From positions 1 to 16,145 of the forward strand of contig JANPJD010000136.1 in assembly GCA_031425325.1 (NCBI GenBank): 16,145 bases of DNA, given 5' to 3'. The position numbers and the translations under genes were made by a program. This DNA comes from Aliitabrizicola sp031425325. GTDB taxonomy: Bacteria; Pseudomonadota; Alphaproteobacteria; Rhodobacterales; Rhodobacteraceae. Under the pieces are notes generated by a model. That model was not told the DNA's origin and made no database searches. It worked only from the letters and a program-made list of their open reading frames with translations. The number at the start of each line of letters is the position of its first letter. Positions within the stretch are counted from its first letter, which is position 1. This document shows positions 1 through 7,239 of this stretch, in pieces.

Positions 1-943
1 GGCCGTTCAGCCCGAAAAGCGACGACAACTCGGCCGCCTGCGCCAGTGCAACCAGCCCCAGAACCGGCAGCACGATCTGCCCCAGCGAAAGCGGCAAGGC
101 CCAGATGCGCCGCCAGCGGTCCGAGGCGCCCCGATCGACCCAGCGTTCGAGCAGCCGCGTGGTGGCCGGGCCGCGCAACACGAGGGCAAGGGCCAGCACC
201 ACGAGCCCGATGATCAAGGGCAGGTTGCCGCGGAGGGTGATCTGGGACGACGGCAACTGCCATTCGATCTCCGTCTCGCGCCACAGGATCGTGCCCGCAT
301 CCCGCAAAACCAGAAGGGCGGCGGGCCAGTGGGCAGGATTGAGGGGCGAGGGCGACAACCGTAGCAGCGCGTCGGCCTGTCGCTCGCGCTGGATGCGGTC
401 GACCTCGCTGATCAGCCCCTCGGCCCGCCGCCACGCTTCGTCGGCGGCGATGCGCGGGGCTTCGAGGCGGGCCAACTGGTCGCCCAGGGCCGTGCGCCGC
501 CCAGCGATCTCGGGGGCTTCGACAGCGCCTTCGGCAGGCGGGGCGCCGAGCGCGTCGATTTGGGCGCGAAGGGTCGCGATGCGCGCCTGGTTTACGCTCT
601 GCGCCTCCTGGAAGGTGGTGCGCCATCCGACGAGGAAGCCGCGCATCCGGTCGAGCGCCTCGTCGGTCGCGGCGGGGTCTTCGGTCAGCGCCTCGGCCCG
701 CATGGCGGTCCGCTCCCAGGCAGCGTAGTCCGGCGCGGTCGTGTGGGTCTCGAGCGTCACCGCGTCGGAGGCTGCGGCCCGGGCGGCCGCCGCGGGCGCA
801 TCCGCCGGTGCCACCGCCGCTTGGGGGGCCTCTACCGCCGGGGGGGCTTCGGTGACCTGGGCACGTGCCGGCGGCGGTCCTCCAAGGACTGCCAGCAGGC
901 ACGCCGCCAGCAGGCCGCTCCCGAGCGTCCGCAACGGGATCAT
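1..943 (-). CDS. DUF3772/MscS-family mechanosensitive channel, N-terminal part (runs off left edge)
   Basis: The open frame begins at ATG 943-941 and continues uninterrupted to the window edge, giving about 314 residues of a longer protein. It starts with a clear signal peptide (MIPLRTLGSGLLAACLLAVL, then PPPARA before Q29). An Ala/Pro-rich linker follows, then a largely helical charged region (for example RMRGFLVGWRTTFQEAQ) as in the periplasmic DUF3772 domain of large MscS-like channels. Membrane segments begin near residue 240 (NLPLIIGLVVLALALVL) and near 285. The pore domain would lie beyond the edge. By family, it would be an inner-membrane channel opening on hypo-osmotic shock. The ATG overlaps the TGA of the upstream cysteine synthase gene as ATGA, with GAGG five bases before it, so translation is probably coupled. 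The class is inferred from layout and linker character, as the diagnostic channel domain is missing. Confidence 0.72.
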   Translation of the reverse strand, partial: MIPLRTLGSGLLAACLLAVLGGPPPARAQVTEAPPAVEAPQAAVAPADAPAAAARAAASDAVTLETHTTAPDYAAWERTAMRAEALTEDPAATDEALDRMRGFLVGWRTTFQEAQSVNQARIATLRAQIDALGAPPAEGAVEAPEIAGRRTALGDQLARLEAPRIAADEAWRRAEGLISEVDRIQRERQADALLRLSPSPLNPAHWPAALLVLRDAGTILWRETEIEWQLPSSQITLRGNLPLIIGLVVLALALVLRGPATTRLLERWVDRGASDRWRRIWALPLSLGQIVLPVLGLVALAQAAELSSLFGLNG

Positions 944-1974
944 GAGTCCTCGAACACCGCCGGAAGCGGATGCGGCTGGCTGTCGAGCCAATCGGGCACC
1001 GGCAGACCCTTTTCCTTCAGGAAGGCCGGGTTGTAGAGCTTGGACTGATACCGGCTGCCGTAGTCGCACAGGATCGTCACGATTGTCTGCCCCGGCCCCA
1101 TGTCACGCGCCATGCGGATCGCACCAGCAATATTGATGCCCGTCGAGCCGCCCATGCAGAGCCCTTCGTCCTTGAGCAGGTCGAACACCAGCGGCAAGGC
1201 CTCGGCATCGGGTATGCGGTAGCTGTAGTCGGGCTTGAAGCCTTCGAGGTTCGCGGTGATCCGGCCCTGCCCAATGCCCTCGGTGATCGAGTTGCCGGGC
1301 GCCTCGAGGACGCCGGTCGTATAGAAGCTGTGGAGAGCCGCCCCCTCGGGGTCCGCAAGGCCGATCTTCACGCCCTTGGGTTGCAGCGCCTCGGCCATCC
1401 CCGCCAGCGTGCCGCCCGTTCCGACCGCGCAGACGAAGCCCGTCACGCGGCCCTCGGTCTGTTCCCAGACTTCGGGTCCGGTCGATTCGACATGCGCGCG
1501 CCGGTTGGCGATGTTGTCGAACTGGTTGGCCCAGATGGCACCGTTGGGCTCGGTCTCGGCAAGGCGCGCGGCAAGACGACCCGAGTAGCGCACATAGTTG
1601 TTGGGATTGCGGTAGGGGACGGCGGGAACCTGCACCAGTTGCGCGCCTGCAAGGCGCAGCATGTCCTTCTTTTCCTGGCTCTGGGTCTCGGGGATCACGA
1701 TGACCGTGCGAAAGCCCATCGACGCACCGACGAGGGCAAGGCCGATCCCCGTATTGCCTGCCGTGCCCTCGACGATAGTCCCGCCCGGCCGCAGCGCGCC
1801 GCGCGCAACCGCGTCGCGGATGATCCAGAGTGCCGCTCGGTCCTTGACCGACTGGCCCGGATTCATGAACTCGCATTTGCCAAGGATCTCGCAGCCGGTC
1901 GCCTCGCTGGCGGCCTTGAGCCGCAGGAGGGGCGTATTGCCGATGGTGGCGGCAAGGTCGCTGAAGGTACGCAT
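940..1974 (-). CDS. cysK: Cysteine synthase A (O-acetylserine sulfhydrylase)
   Basis: This 344-residue fold-type II PLP enzyme makes L-cysteine from O-acetylserine and sulfide in the cytoplasm, the last step of sulfur assimilation. The N-terminal IGNTPLLRL is the family signature. The PLP lysine is K44 in GQSVKDRAAL, the substrate/asparagine loop is EGTAGNTG (69-76), the phosphate-binding loop is GTGGTLAG (near 185-192), and GGSTGINIAGA (near 275) lies over the cofactor ring. The length exceeds the usual 310-320 because of a C-terminal extension (RYQSKLYNPAFLKEKGLPVP), which I associate with a CysK branch common in alphaproteobacteria. No regulatory CBS domains are present, arguing against cystathionine beta-synthase. 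The ATG at 1974 has AAAGGA about nine bases upstream. The stop overlaps the next gene, the mechanosensitive channel, so both probably share one transcript. Confidence 0.93.
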   Translation of the reverse strand: MRTFSDLAATIGNTPLLRLKAASEATGCEILGKCEFMNPGQSVKDRAALWIIRDAVARGALRPGGTIVEGTAGNTGIGLALVGASMGFRTVIVIPETQSQEKKDMLRLAGAQLVQVPAVPYRNPNNYVRYSGRLAARLAETEPNGAIWANQFDNIANRRAHVESTGPEVWEQTEGRVTGFVCAVGTGGTLAGMAEALQPKGVKIGLADPEGAALHSFYTTGVLEAPGNSITEGIGQGRITANLEGFKPDYSYRIPDAEALPLVFDLLKDEGLCMGGSTGINIAGAIRMARDMGPGQTIVTILCDYGSRYQSKLYNPAFLKEKGLPVPDWLDSQPHPLPAVFEDS

Positions 1975-2112
1975 CGGGCCTGTCCTTTGTTTGCCCGACG
2001 GGTTTAGGCAAGTCGGCCCCGGAACTCAAGGCAAGGCCCGTGCCCCGACAGCACAGGCGAGCGCCGAACAGGCCGAAACGGCGGAGCCGGCCCCCGCACA
2101 AGCCGAAGCAGA

Positions 2113-2205
2113 GGGGGCCAGCCCCCGCACCCCCGGGGTACTTTTGCCGAACAGAAGCCATGGGAGGCAGACCGCCTGCGGCTTCTTTTCGGCACAAATA
2201 CCCTC
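2113..2205. repeat. Long imperfect palindrome with flanking GGGGG/CCCCC hairpin, REP-like
   Basis: Positions 2136-2159 and 2180-2203 are inverted copies matching at 21 of 24 positions. The 20-bp spacer holds an inner AGGC/GCCT hairpin. Just before them, 2113-2126 forms GGGGG-CCAG-CCCCC, and a 14-bp stretch (2086-2099) recurs with one mismatch at 2117-2130. The element lies between the stop of the ATPase gene (2246) and the start of cysK (1974), both on the minus strand, so it may end the tat-ATPase transcript or stabilise its 3' end. The GGGTA-TTT-GCCGAA-AGAAGC core resembles an interspersed intergenic motif I recall from Rhodobacteraceae genomes; that family link is from memory. No open reading frame in 1975-2245 looks real. 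Confidence 0.6.
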
Positions 2206-2245
2206 GCCGAAGGCGCCCGCCGCCGGACCGTGCGGGACCCTGCCG

Positions 2246-3097
2246 TCAGAGCGCGTGGCCGCGCCGCCCCGCGAGATCCGTAAAGAACTGCCAGGCGACG
2301 CGGCCCGAGCGCGCGCCGCGCGTGGCCTGCCACTCGATCGCTTCGGCGCGAAGAATATCGTCGGGGATAGCAAGCCCCGCCGCGTCGCAATAGCCGCGCA
2401 CCATCGCGAGATACTCGTCCTGACTGCACGGATGAAACCCGAGCCAGAGGCCGAAGCGGTCGCTCAGCGAGACCTTCTCTTCGACGGCTTCTGAAGGGGT
2501 GATCGCGGTCGAGCGTTCGTTCTCGATCATGTCGCGGGGCATGAGGTGACGGCGGTTCGAAGTGGCGTAGAAGATCACGTTCTCGGGACGCCCCTCGATC
2601 CCGCCGTCGAGGACCGCTTTCAGCGCCTTGTAGTGCTGGTCGTCATGGCTGAAGGACAGGTCGTCGCAAAAGAGCACGACCTGAGCAGGCGCCGCACGCA
2701 GCACCTCGAGGAGGCGACCGACCGAGCCCAGGTCCTCGCGGCTGAGTTCGACAAGCTTGAGCGGTAGCCCGAGGCGAAGCGCTTCGGCGTGGACGGCCTT
2801 GACGAGGCTTGACTTGCCCATGCCGCGCGCACCCCACAGGAGGGCGTTGTTGGCCGGCAGCCCCCTTGCGAAGCGCAGCGTGTTGTCGAGCAGGATGTCG
2901 CGCACCCGGTCGATGCCCACGAGCAGGCTCAGGTCGACGCGCGCGACCTGCGGCACCGGCACCAGACGGTCGGGCCCCACATGCCAGACGAAGGCTGCGT
3001 CCACCGAAAGATCAGGTGCGGGCGGCGGCGGCGGGCTGAGACGCTCCACCGCCTCGGCGATCCGCCGCAATGCGTCGCCCACGTCCAAGGGAGTCAT
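2246..3097 (-). CDS. DUF815-type AAA ATPase (P-loop, COG2607-like)
   Basis: A 283-residue predicted cytoplasmic ATPase. Walker A is GARGMGKSS (89-97), Walker B is VVLFCDD (about 140-146), sensor 1 is the Asn of ATSN (181), and the C-terminal GARSGRVAWQF (about 261-271) could supply sensor-2 arginines. These match the DUF815 family of AAA proteins; their function is not established to my knowledge. The reading frame stays open far upstream inside tatC, but the start is placed at ATG 3097-3095 because it overlaps the tatC TGA as ATGA and the domain begins soon after. That overlap places it as the fourth gene of the tat operon, suggesting coupled expression, not proof of a role in Tat export. 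A Pro run (residues 22-26) separates a short N-terminal helix from the ATPase core. The inverted repeat at 2136-2203 follows the gene. Confidence 0.85.
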   Translation of the reverse strand: MTPLDVGDALRRIAEAVERLSPPPPPAPDLSVDAAFVWHVGPDRLVPVPQVARVDLSLLVGIDRVRDILLDNTLRFARGLPANNALLWGARGMGKSSLVKAVHAEALRLGLPLKLVELSREDLGSVGRLLEVLRAAPAQVVLFCDDLSFSHDDQHYKALKAVLDGGIEGRPENVIFYATSNRRHLMPRDMIENERSTAITPSEAVEEKVSLSDRFGLWLGFHPCSQDEYLAMVRGYCDAAGLAIPDDILRAEAIEWQATRGARSGRVAWQFFTDLAGRRGHAL

Positions 3098-3954
3098 GCC
3101 TTGCCTTCGGTCTCGTCCGGATCGGGATCGACCCACAGCCCTTCGGCCCGCAGTTTGGCTTCGGTGTCGCGCTCGAACCGGGCGATCAGAAAGATCGAGA
3201 TCTCGTAGAGCGGGTAGATCGCCGAAAAGAGGATGATCTGGGACATCGCATCGGGCGGTGTCACCACCGCCGAAACGATGAGGATCAGCACGACAGCGTA
3301 CTTTCGCATCCCCCGCAGCCCGTCCGCCGAGAGGATACCCGCGCGTCCCAGAAGCGTAAGCAGGACCGGCAACTGGAAACACAGGCCGAAGGCCATCACG
3401 AAGCTCATGGTCAGCGACAGATACGCCTCCATCGAGCCCTGGAACATGACCCCGGCCGGCGTGTCCGACAGCGGCCCGGCAACCCCGTCGGTGGTGGCCA
3501 GCATGTTGTCCTGGAAGCCGAGGAAGAAGGCGAAGGCGAAGGGCAGGATGATGTAATAGGCAAAACCCGCGCCGATGAAGAACATCACCGGCGAGGCCAC
3601 GAGAAAGGGCAGGAAGGCCGATTTCTCGGACCGGTAGAGGCCCGGCGCTACGAACCGCCAGAGTTGGTAGGCGATCACCGGGAAGGCGAGGATGAAGCCA
3701 CCCCACATCGCGATGCGGATCGCGACGAAGAAACCCTCCTGCATCTTGACGAGGATGAGCTGGCATTCCTGGCCGCGTGCGGCAAGAACATCGCACATGG
3801 GGTGCGACAGGAAACCGAATATCGGCTTCCAGATCACATAGCCGATGACGAAGCACACCATGAAGGCGGCCATCGCATAGAGGATGCGGTTGCGAAGCTC
3901 GGCCAGATGCTCGACGAGCGGGGCCGAGCTGTCGTCGATCTGATCGGTGCTCAC
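3094..3954 (-). CDS. tatC: Sec-independent protein translocase subunit TatC
   Basis: TatC is the six-helix inner-membrane receptor that, with TatB, binds the twin-arginine signal peptide of folded cargo. The 286-residue product has the signature HLAELRNRI (16-24), whose Glu19 and Arg21 belong to the signal-recognition site, and FVAPGLYRSEK (101-111) in the first cytoplasmic loop. VTPPD (231-235) marks the segment before the last helices. It is longer than the E. coli protein (about 258), mainly through an insert around residues 147-170 and an acidic C-terminal tail. The start codon is GTG (3954-3952), overlapping the tatB TGA as GTGA; no better ATG fits the conserved N-terminus. The stop overlaps the ATPase start. 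Together with tatA and tatB this is a complete TatABC set, so identity is secure. Confidence 0.97.
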   Translation of the reverse strand: MSTDQIDDSSAPLVEHLAELRNRILYAMAAFMVCFVIGYVIWKPIFGFLSHPMCDVLAARGQECQLILVKMQEGFFVAIRIAMWGGFILAFPVIAYQLWRFVAPGLYRSEKSAFLPFLVASPVMFFIGAGFAYYIILPFAFAFFLGFQDNMLATTDGVAGPLSDTPAGVMFQGSMEAYLSLTMSFVMAFGLCFQLPVLLTLLGRAGILSADGLRGMRKYAVVLILIVSAVVTPPDAMSQIILFSAIYPLYEISIFLIARFERDTEAKLRAEGLWVDPDPDETEGKA

Positions 3955-4565
3955 GTCTGTTCCGCCTTCGATTTCGTCGCGCGTTTCTTTTTCGGGGTGG
4001 CGGGTTTCGGTTCTGCGACCGTCGGGGCCGGAGCGGCCTCGGGCGCGGCGACCTTGGCCTTGCGGGCTTCGCGCTTGGCGGCCTGCGCCTCGGCCAGAGC
4101 GCGCGTTGCGGGTCCGGCGCTGGCGAGAGCAGCGGTCGCAGGTGCGGCGACGACGGGTTCCGGGGTGGCCGCGGATGGCGCCAGCGCCGGGCTGACGGGA
4201 ACGGCGGCCGAGGCAGCGTCAGCGGGGGGCGGCACAGCAGGATCAGGCACTGCGGCCCGCGCGACGGCAGGCTTGGGTGCGGGCTTCATCGGGTCCCACT
4301 TCTCGAACTTCGCCGCGGCCTCCTTGACGGCATCGAGACCGAGGCTGCGTGACGAGGTCATCGACTTGAGGTCGCGCGCCGCATCCTTCATCCCGGCATC
4401 GTCTGCGGCGGATTCCATCGCGCGCTGGAAGTCGCGGGCCATCGACCGAGCCTTGGCGGTGAACCGGCCCATGGTGCGGAACATGTCGGGCAGGTCCTTC
4501 GGGCCGATGACGATCAGCGCCACCACCCCGATCACCATCAATTCGGTGAAACCGATGTCGAACAT
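3951..4565 (-). CDS. tatB: Sec-independent protein translocase subunit TatB
   Basis: TatB partners TatC in the substrate-binding complex of the twin-arginine pathway. The 204-residue protein begins MFDIGFTELMVIGVVALIVI, one transmembrane helix carrying the conserved Glu8, followed by the GPKDLPD hinge (21-27) and an amphipathic helix (about 28-50) rich in Arg and Lys. Residues from about 95 on are a low-complexity Ala/Pro tail ending in a basic stretch (KKKRATKSK), typical of long alphaproteobacterial TatB proteins and probably disordered. TatA versus TatB was decided by the MFDIGF start, the length, and the position between tatA and tatC. The gene lies 28 bases after tatA; a G-rich stretch (GGGGG) precedes its ATG, and its TGA overlaps the GTG start of tatC. 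Confidence 0.96.
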   Translation of the reverse strand: MFDIGFTELMVIGVVALIVIGPKDLPDMFRTMGRFTAKARSMARDFQRAMESAADDAGMKDAARDLKSMTSSRSLGLDAVKEAAAKFEKWDPMKPAPKPAVARAAVPDPAVPPPADAASAAVPVSPALAPSAATPEPVVAAPATAALASAGPATRALAEAQAAKREARKAKVAAPEAAPAPTVAEPKPATPKKKRATKSKAEQT

Positions 4566-4593
4566 CGCCGGACCCCCGGTCAGTCGCGCCGCG

Positions 4594-4794
4594 TCAGACC
4601 TTTTCCTTCTCGGTCGGCGTCACGTCGCGCGGCGCTGTCGTGTCGATCTCGGCTGTCGTGGGTTCGCTGACGCCCTTCTTGAAGGCCGTGATGCCCTTGC
4701 CGACCTCGCCCATAAGCGAGCTGATCTTGCCGCGCCCGAACAGTACGAGGACGACGACGGCGACGATGAGAATCTGCCAGGGACCGATCTGCAT
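4594..4794 (-). CDS. tatA: Sec-independent protein translocase subunit TatA
   Basis: TatA oligomerises to form the passage for folded proteins in Tat export. The product is 66 residues: one transmembrane helix (IGPWQILIVAVVVLVLFG), the conserved Phe-Gly hinge (19-20), and an amphipathic helix containing GRGKISSLMGEVGKGITAFK with Lys, Gly and Phe at family positions. The tail is short and polar. The true start is ATG 4794-4792, preceded by CGGAG at suitable spacing; the frame stays open for hundreds of bases upstream, but that stretch is antisense to the next gene and has no TatA-like sequence. It is first in the tatABC-ATPase operon. The operon promoter must lie within 4795-5001, shared with the divergent gene at 5002; I could not place it. 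Confidence 0.95.
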   Translation of the reverse strand: MQIGPWQILIVAVVVLVLFGRGKISSLMGEVGKGITAFKKGVSEPTTAEIDTTAPRDVTPTEKEKV

Positions 4795-4923
4795 GACGGA
4801 ACTCCGATTGAATGACCCGGGCCGGATGTGACCCGCTTGAAGACCAGATGTAAGGACAACCGACAAAAGCGCAAAGCCGAAAGTCGGGCAGACCCCGCCT
4901 GAAACGGGCGATCGGGCAGGTTG

Positions 4924-4941
4924 CTGACAGTCTTGTGTCAG
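4924..4941. promoter_or_regulatory. Inverted repeat, possible operator between tatA and the divergent barrel/WYL genes
   Basis: Positions 4924-4941 read CTGACAGTCTTGTGTCAG, a perfect six-base inverted repeat with a six-base spacer. It lies 61 bases before the ATG at 5002 and 130 bases before tatA, in the only space (4795-5001) where promoters for both divergent units can sit. WYL regulators often control adjacent genes, so the YafY-type protein encoded at 5423 is a natural candidate to bind here; that is inference. No convincing -10 box was found next to it. Confidence 0.3.
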
Positions 4942-5001
4942 TTGACCGCTGCCATAGGGGGGTGCGGCCAGTCCCGGCCCATCCCTGATACGGAGCTTTC
5001 G

Positions 5002-5391
5002 ATGACCCGCCTTCCCAGCCCCCTCGCCGCCCTGCCGTTCGCCGTCTGCCTCGCGCCGCCCGATGCCAAGGCGGGTGGCGGCGGCCCTGCCCAGATCGCC
5101 GAGATCGTGACCTTCCGCATCCTGCCCGGCACCGATCCCGCGCGGTTCTTGGCGGCGGCCAAGGCGACCGGCCCGATCGTCACGGCGCAGCCGGGCTTCC
5201 TGCGCCGCACTCTCAGCCAGGACGACAGCGGCCTCTGGACGGATCATGTCGAATGGGCGGACGCTGGCAGCGCCGAGGCGGCGGCCGAGGTGGTGATGCG
5301 CGAGCCGGCCTTCGGCGCCTTCGCCGAGATGATCGTGCCAGAGGGCATGTCGATGCGCCACGCGCAGATCCTTTGGCGCATGGACGATTGA
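5002..5391 (+). CDS. Small predicted exported protein of the dimeric alpha/beta-barrel (ABM-like) type
   Basis: A 129-residue protein. The start is ATG 5002, preceded by CGGAG at 4991; an upstream in-frame start at 4921 would add a non-hydrophobic stretch running through the divergent promoter region. The first 24 residues (MTRLPSPLAALPFAVCLAPP, then DAKA) look like a weak signal peptide with cleavage after AKA. The rest has the spacing of antibiotic-biosynthesis-monooxygenase-like barrels: a first strand (IAEIVTFRILPG), a helix (DPARFLAAAKATGPIV), a Gly-Phe turn (QPGFLRRTLSQ), a second strand pair (LWTDHVEWAD), then a helix and FGAFAEMI. The substrate is unknown and may be none. It lies 31 bases before the WYL regulator on the same strand and is probably co-transcribed with it. 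Confidence 0.7.
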   Translation: MTRLPSPLAALPFAVCLAPPDAKAGGGGPAQIAEIVTFRILPGTDPARFLAAAKATGPIVTAQPGFLRRTLSQDDSGLWTDHVEWADAGSAEAAAEVVMREPAFGAFAEMIVPEGMSMRHAQILWRMDD

Positions 5392-5422
5392 CGCCCCGCC
5401 CGGTGCGCCGCAGGGTCGACCC

Positions 5423-6097
5423 ATGCGCCGCACCGACCGTCTGTTCGACCTGATCCAGCTTCTGCGCGACGGAAAGCTCCACCGCGCCTCGGACCTCGCG
5501 GCGGCGCTCGAAGTCTCGACGCGCACGATCTGGCGCGACATGGCGACGCTCGTCGCCTCGGGGCTGCCGGTCGAGGGCGAGCGGGGCGTGGGCTACATCC
5601 TGACCGCGCCGATCACGCTGCCCCCCGTCGCCCTGACCCGCGACGAGCTCGAGGCGTTGCGGCTGGGGGTGCAGCTTGTGGCCTCGGCGGCCGATCCGTC
5701 GCTGGCGCGCGCGGCGACCAGCCTGCGCGCCAAGATCGCCGCCGTGACGCCAGAGGCGCCGCGCGATTCCGGCAGCGATACCTTCGTCTTCGCCAGCGCC
5801 GAGGCGGCGCGCGCAGCCCCTCATCTGGGCCTTGTCCGACGTGCGCTGCGCGAGCACGAGCGCCTGTGGCTGCGTTACAGCGCGTTGTCAGGGCAGGTCA
5901 GCGAGCGGGTGGTGCGCCCCTTGCAACTCGAGTTCTGGGGACGGGTTTGGACGCTGACGGCCTGGTGCGAGACGCGCAACGATTTCAGGGTATTCCGGCT
6001 TGATCTTGTGCAGGCGCTTGAGCTTCGCGGCGGGCCGTTCCGTCCAGAAGCGGGAAAAACGGTCGAGGATTACCTCGCGCAACTGCCCGACGGCTAG
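5423..6097 (+). CDS. YafY/WYL-family transcriptional regulator
   Basis: A 224-residue cytoplasmic regulator. Residues 1-60 form an HTH_11-type winged helix (RTDRLFDLIQLLRDGK, then LAAALEVSTRTIWRDM as the recognition segment, and RGVGYIL as the wing). A linker (70-130) leads to a WYL domain (about 135-205) with WLRYSALSG, ERVVRPLQL and a degenerate WTL (176-178) in place of Trp-Tyr-Leu, then FRLDLVQAL. WYL domains sense ligands or nucleic acid in characterised relatives; no ligand can be named here. ATG 5423 has CAGGG seven bases upstream. It is probably co-transcribed with the barrel protein before it. Its TAG stop is within the palindrome CTAG that also ends the convergent ABC ATPase gene. 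Confidence 0.9.
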   Translation: MRRTDRLFDLIQLLRDGKLHRASDLAAALEVSTRTIWRDMATLVASGLPVEGERGVGYILTAPITLPPVALTRDELEALRLGVQLVASAADPSLARAATSLRAKIAAVTPEAPRDSGSDTFVFASAEAARAAPHLGLVRRALREHERLWLRYSALSGQVSERVVRPLQLEFWGRVWTLTAWCETRNDFRVFRLDLVQALELRGGPFRPEAGKTVEDYLAQLPDG

Positions 6098-7179
6098 GCG
6101 CGCGCCGGAAAGACGAAGCAGCGGTCGCGGCGGATCATCAGCCAGAGGTCCGTCTCGGGCCGGGGCAGGAAGACGCCCGGCACCGAGGCCGTCAGGCGCG
6201 AGCCGTCATAGTCCATGCGGAAATCGACCAGGCTTTCGCGCCCCATGAAACGCGCGCGCAGCACACGGCCCCGAGCGGCGGTGCCATCCTGCGAGGTAGG
6301 GTTCGGCCCGCGCCCGCCCCGGTCAAAGTCGATCTTCAGATGCTGCGGGCGGATCACGATCTCGACCCCTGCCCCGTCCGCATGGCCGGGTGTCAGAAAG
6401 GCACCGAAAGGCGTGTCGGTCAGCGCACCCCGCGATACACCCCGGATCACGTTGATATCGCTGAAGAAGGCCGCCGCCGCCCGGTCGGCGGGCGCATTAT
6501 AGACGTTGTAGGGAGAGCCGATCTGCACGATCCGCCCGCCACGCATCAGCGCAATCTCGTCAGCCATCCGCATCGCCTCGTCGGGCTCGTGCGTGACCAG
6601 CAGGACCGCCGCGCCCTCGTCCTTGAGGACATCGAGCGTGGTGTCGCGGATGCCGTCGCGCAGGCGGTTGTCGAGGCCCGAAAAGGGCTCGTCCATCAGC
6701 ATGACGCGCGGCCGGGGGGCCAGCGCCCGCGCCAGCGCCACGCGCTGCTGCTCGCCGCCCGACAGCTCGTGCGGATGCTTGCGGCCAAAGCCGGTCAGGT
6801 TTACCCGCTCGAGCAGTTCGGCCACGCGGCGGGCCTTCTCGTCGCGGGCGGCCCTCAAGCCAAAGGCGATGTTGGCCTCGACCGTCAGGTGTGGAAAGAG
6901 CGCGAAGTCCTGGAACATCAGGCCGACCGAGCGCGCCTCGGGCGGCAGAAAGCGGGTACGGTCGGACATGACCGCGCCGTCGATCGCGACCTCGCCCGTG
7001 TCCGGGCGTTCGACCCCCGCGATCATCCGCAAGGTGGTCGACTTGCCACAGCCCGACGGTCCAAGCAGGCAGGTCACGCGCCCTGCCTCGATCGTCAGCG
7101 ACAGGTCGTCGACGACGGGGCTGCCGCCGAAGCTGCGCGTCAGGTGACGCACCTGCAATCGTGACGTGCCATCCGCCAA
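6094..7179 (-). CDS. ABC transporter ATP-binding protein, FbpC/PotA-like (ferric iron or polyamine type)
   Basis: A 361-residue nucleotide-binding subunit. Walker A is GPSGCGKST (40-48), the Q-loop Gln is 90, the signature is LSGGEQQRV (139-147), Walker B is VMLMDEP (159-165), and the switch His is 197. Residues from about 245 to 358 form a TOBE-like regulatory domain (IRPQHLKI, RVLRARFMGRESLVDF, VPGVFLPR), typical of the CysA/PotA/FbpC group. The start is TTG 7179-7177, with AAAGGA about seven bases upstream; the nearby ATG at 7172 is out of frame. No permease or binding protein is encoded in the window, so the substrate cannot be assigned. The SnoaL-like gene ends 60 bases upstream on the same strand. 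The stop overlaps that of the WYL regulator by four bases. Confidence 0.9.
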   Translation of the reverse strand: MADGTSRLQVRHLTRSFGGSPVVDDLSLTIEAGRVTCLLGPSGCGKSTTLRMIAGVERPDTGEVAIDGAVMSDRTRFLPPEARSVGLMFQDFALFPHLTVEANIAFGLRAARDEKARRVAELLERVNLTGFGRKHPHELSGGEQQRVALARALAPRPRVMLMDEPFSGLDNRLRDGIRDTTLDVLKDEGAAVLLVTHEPDEAMRMADEIALMRGGRIVQIGSPYNVYNAPADRAAAAFFSDINVIRGVSRGALTDTPFGAFLTPGHADGAGVEIVIRPQHLKIDFDRGGRGPNPTSQDGTAARGRVLRARFMGRESLVDFRMDYDGSRLTASVPGVFLPRPETDLWLMIRRDRCFVFPARA

Positions 7180-7239
7180 GGGCCGATCCTTTCCCGATCA
7201 ATTCCATCGGGATTAGCAGGCTCGGCGGGGCCGGGCAAG

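Noticed and set aside
3070..4815. 581-codon plus-strand frame across the tat genes
   Set aside because: It is antisense to tatA, tatB, tatC and part of the ATPase gene, and its translation is low-complexity charged sequence with no domain. High GC keeps the opposite strand open.
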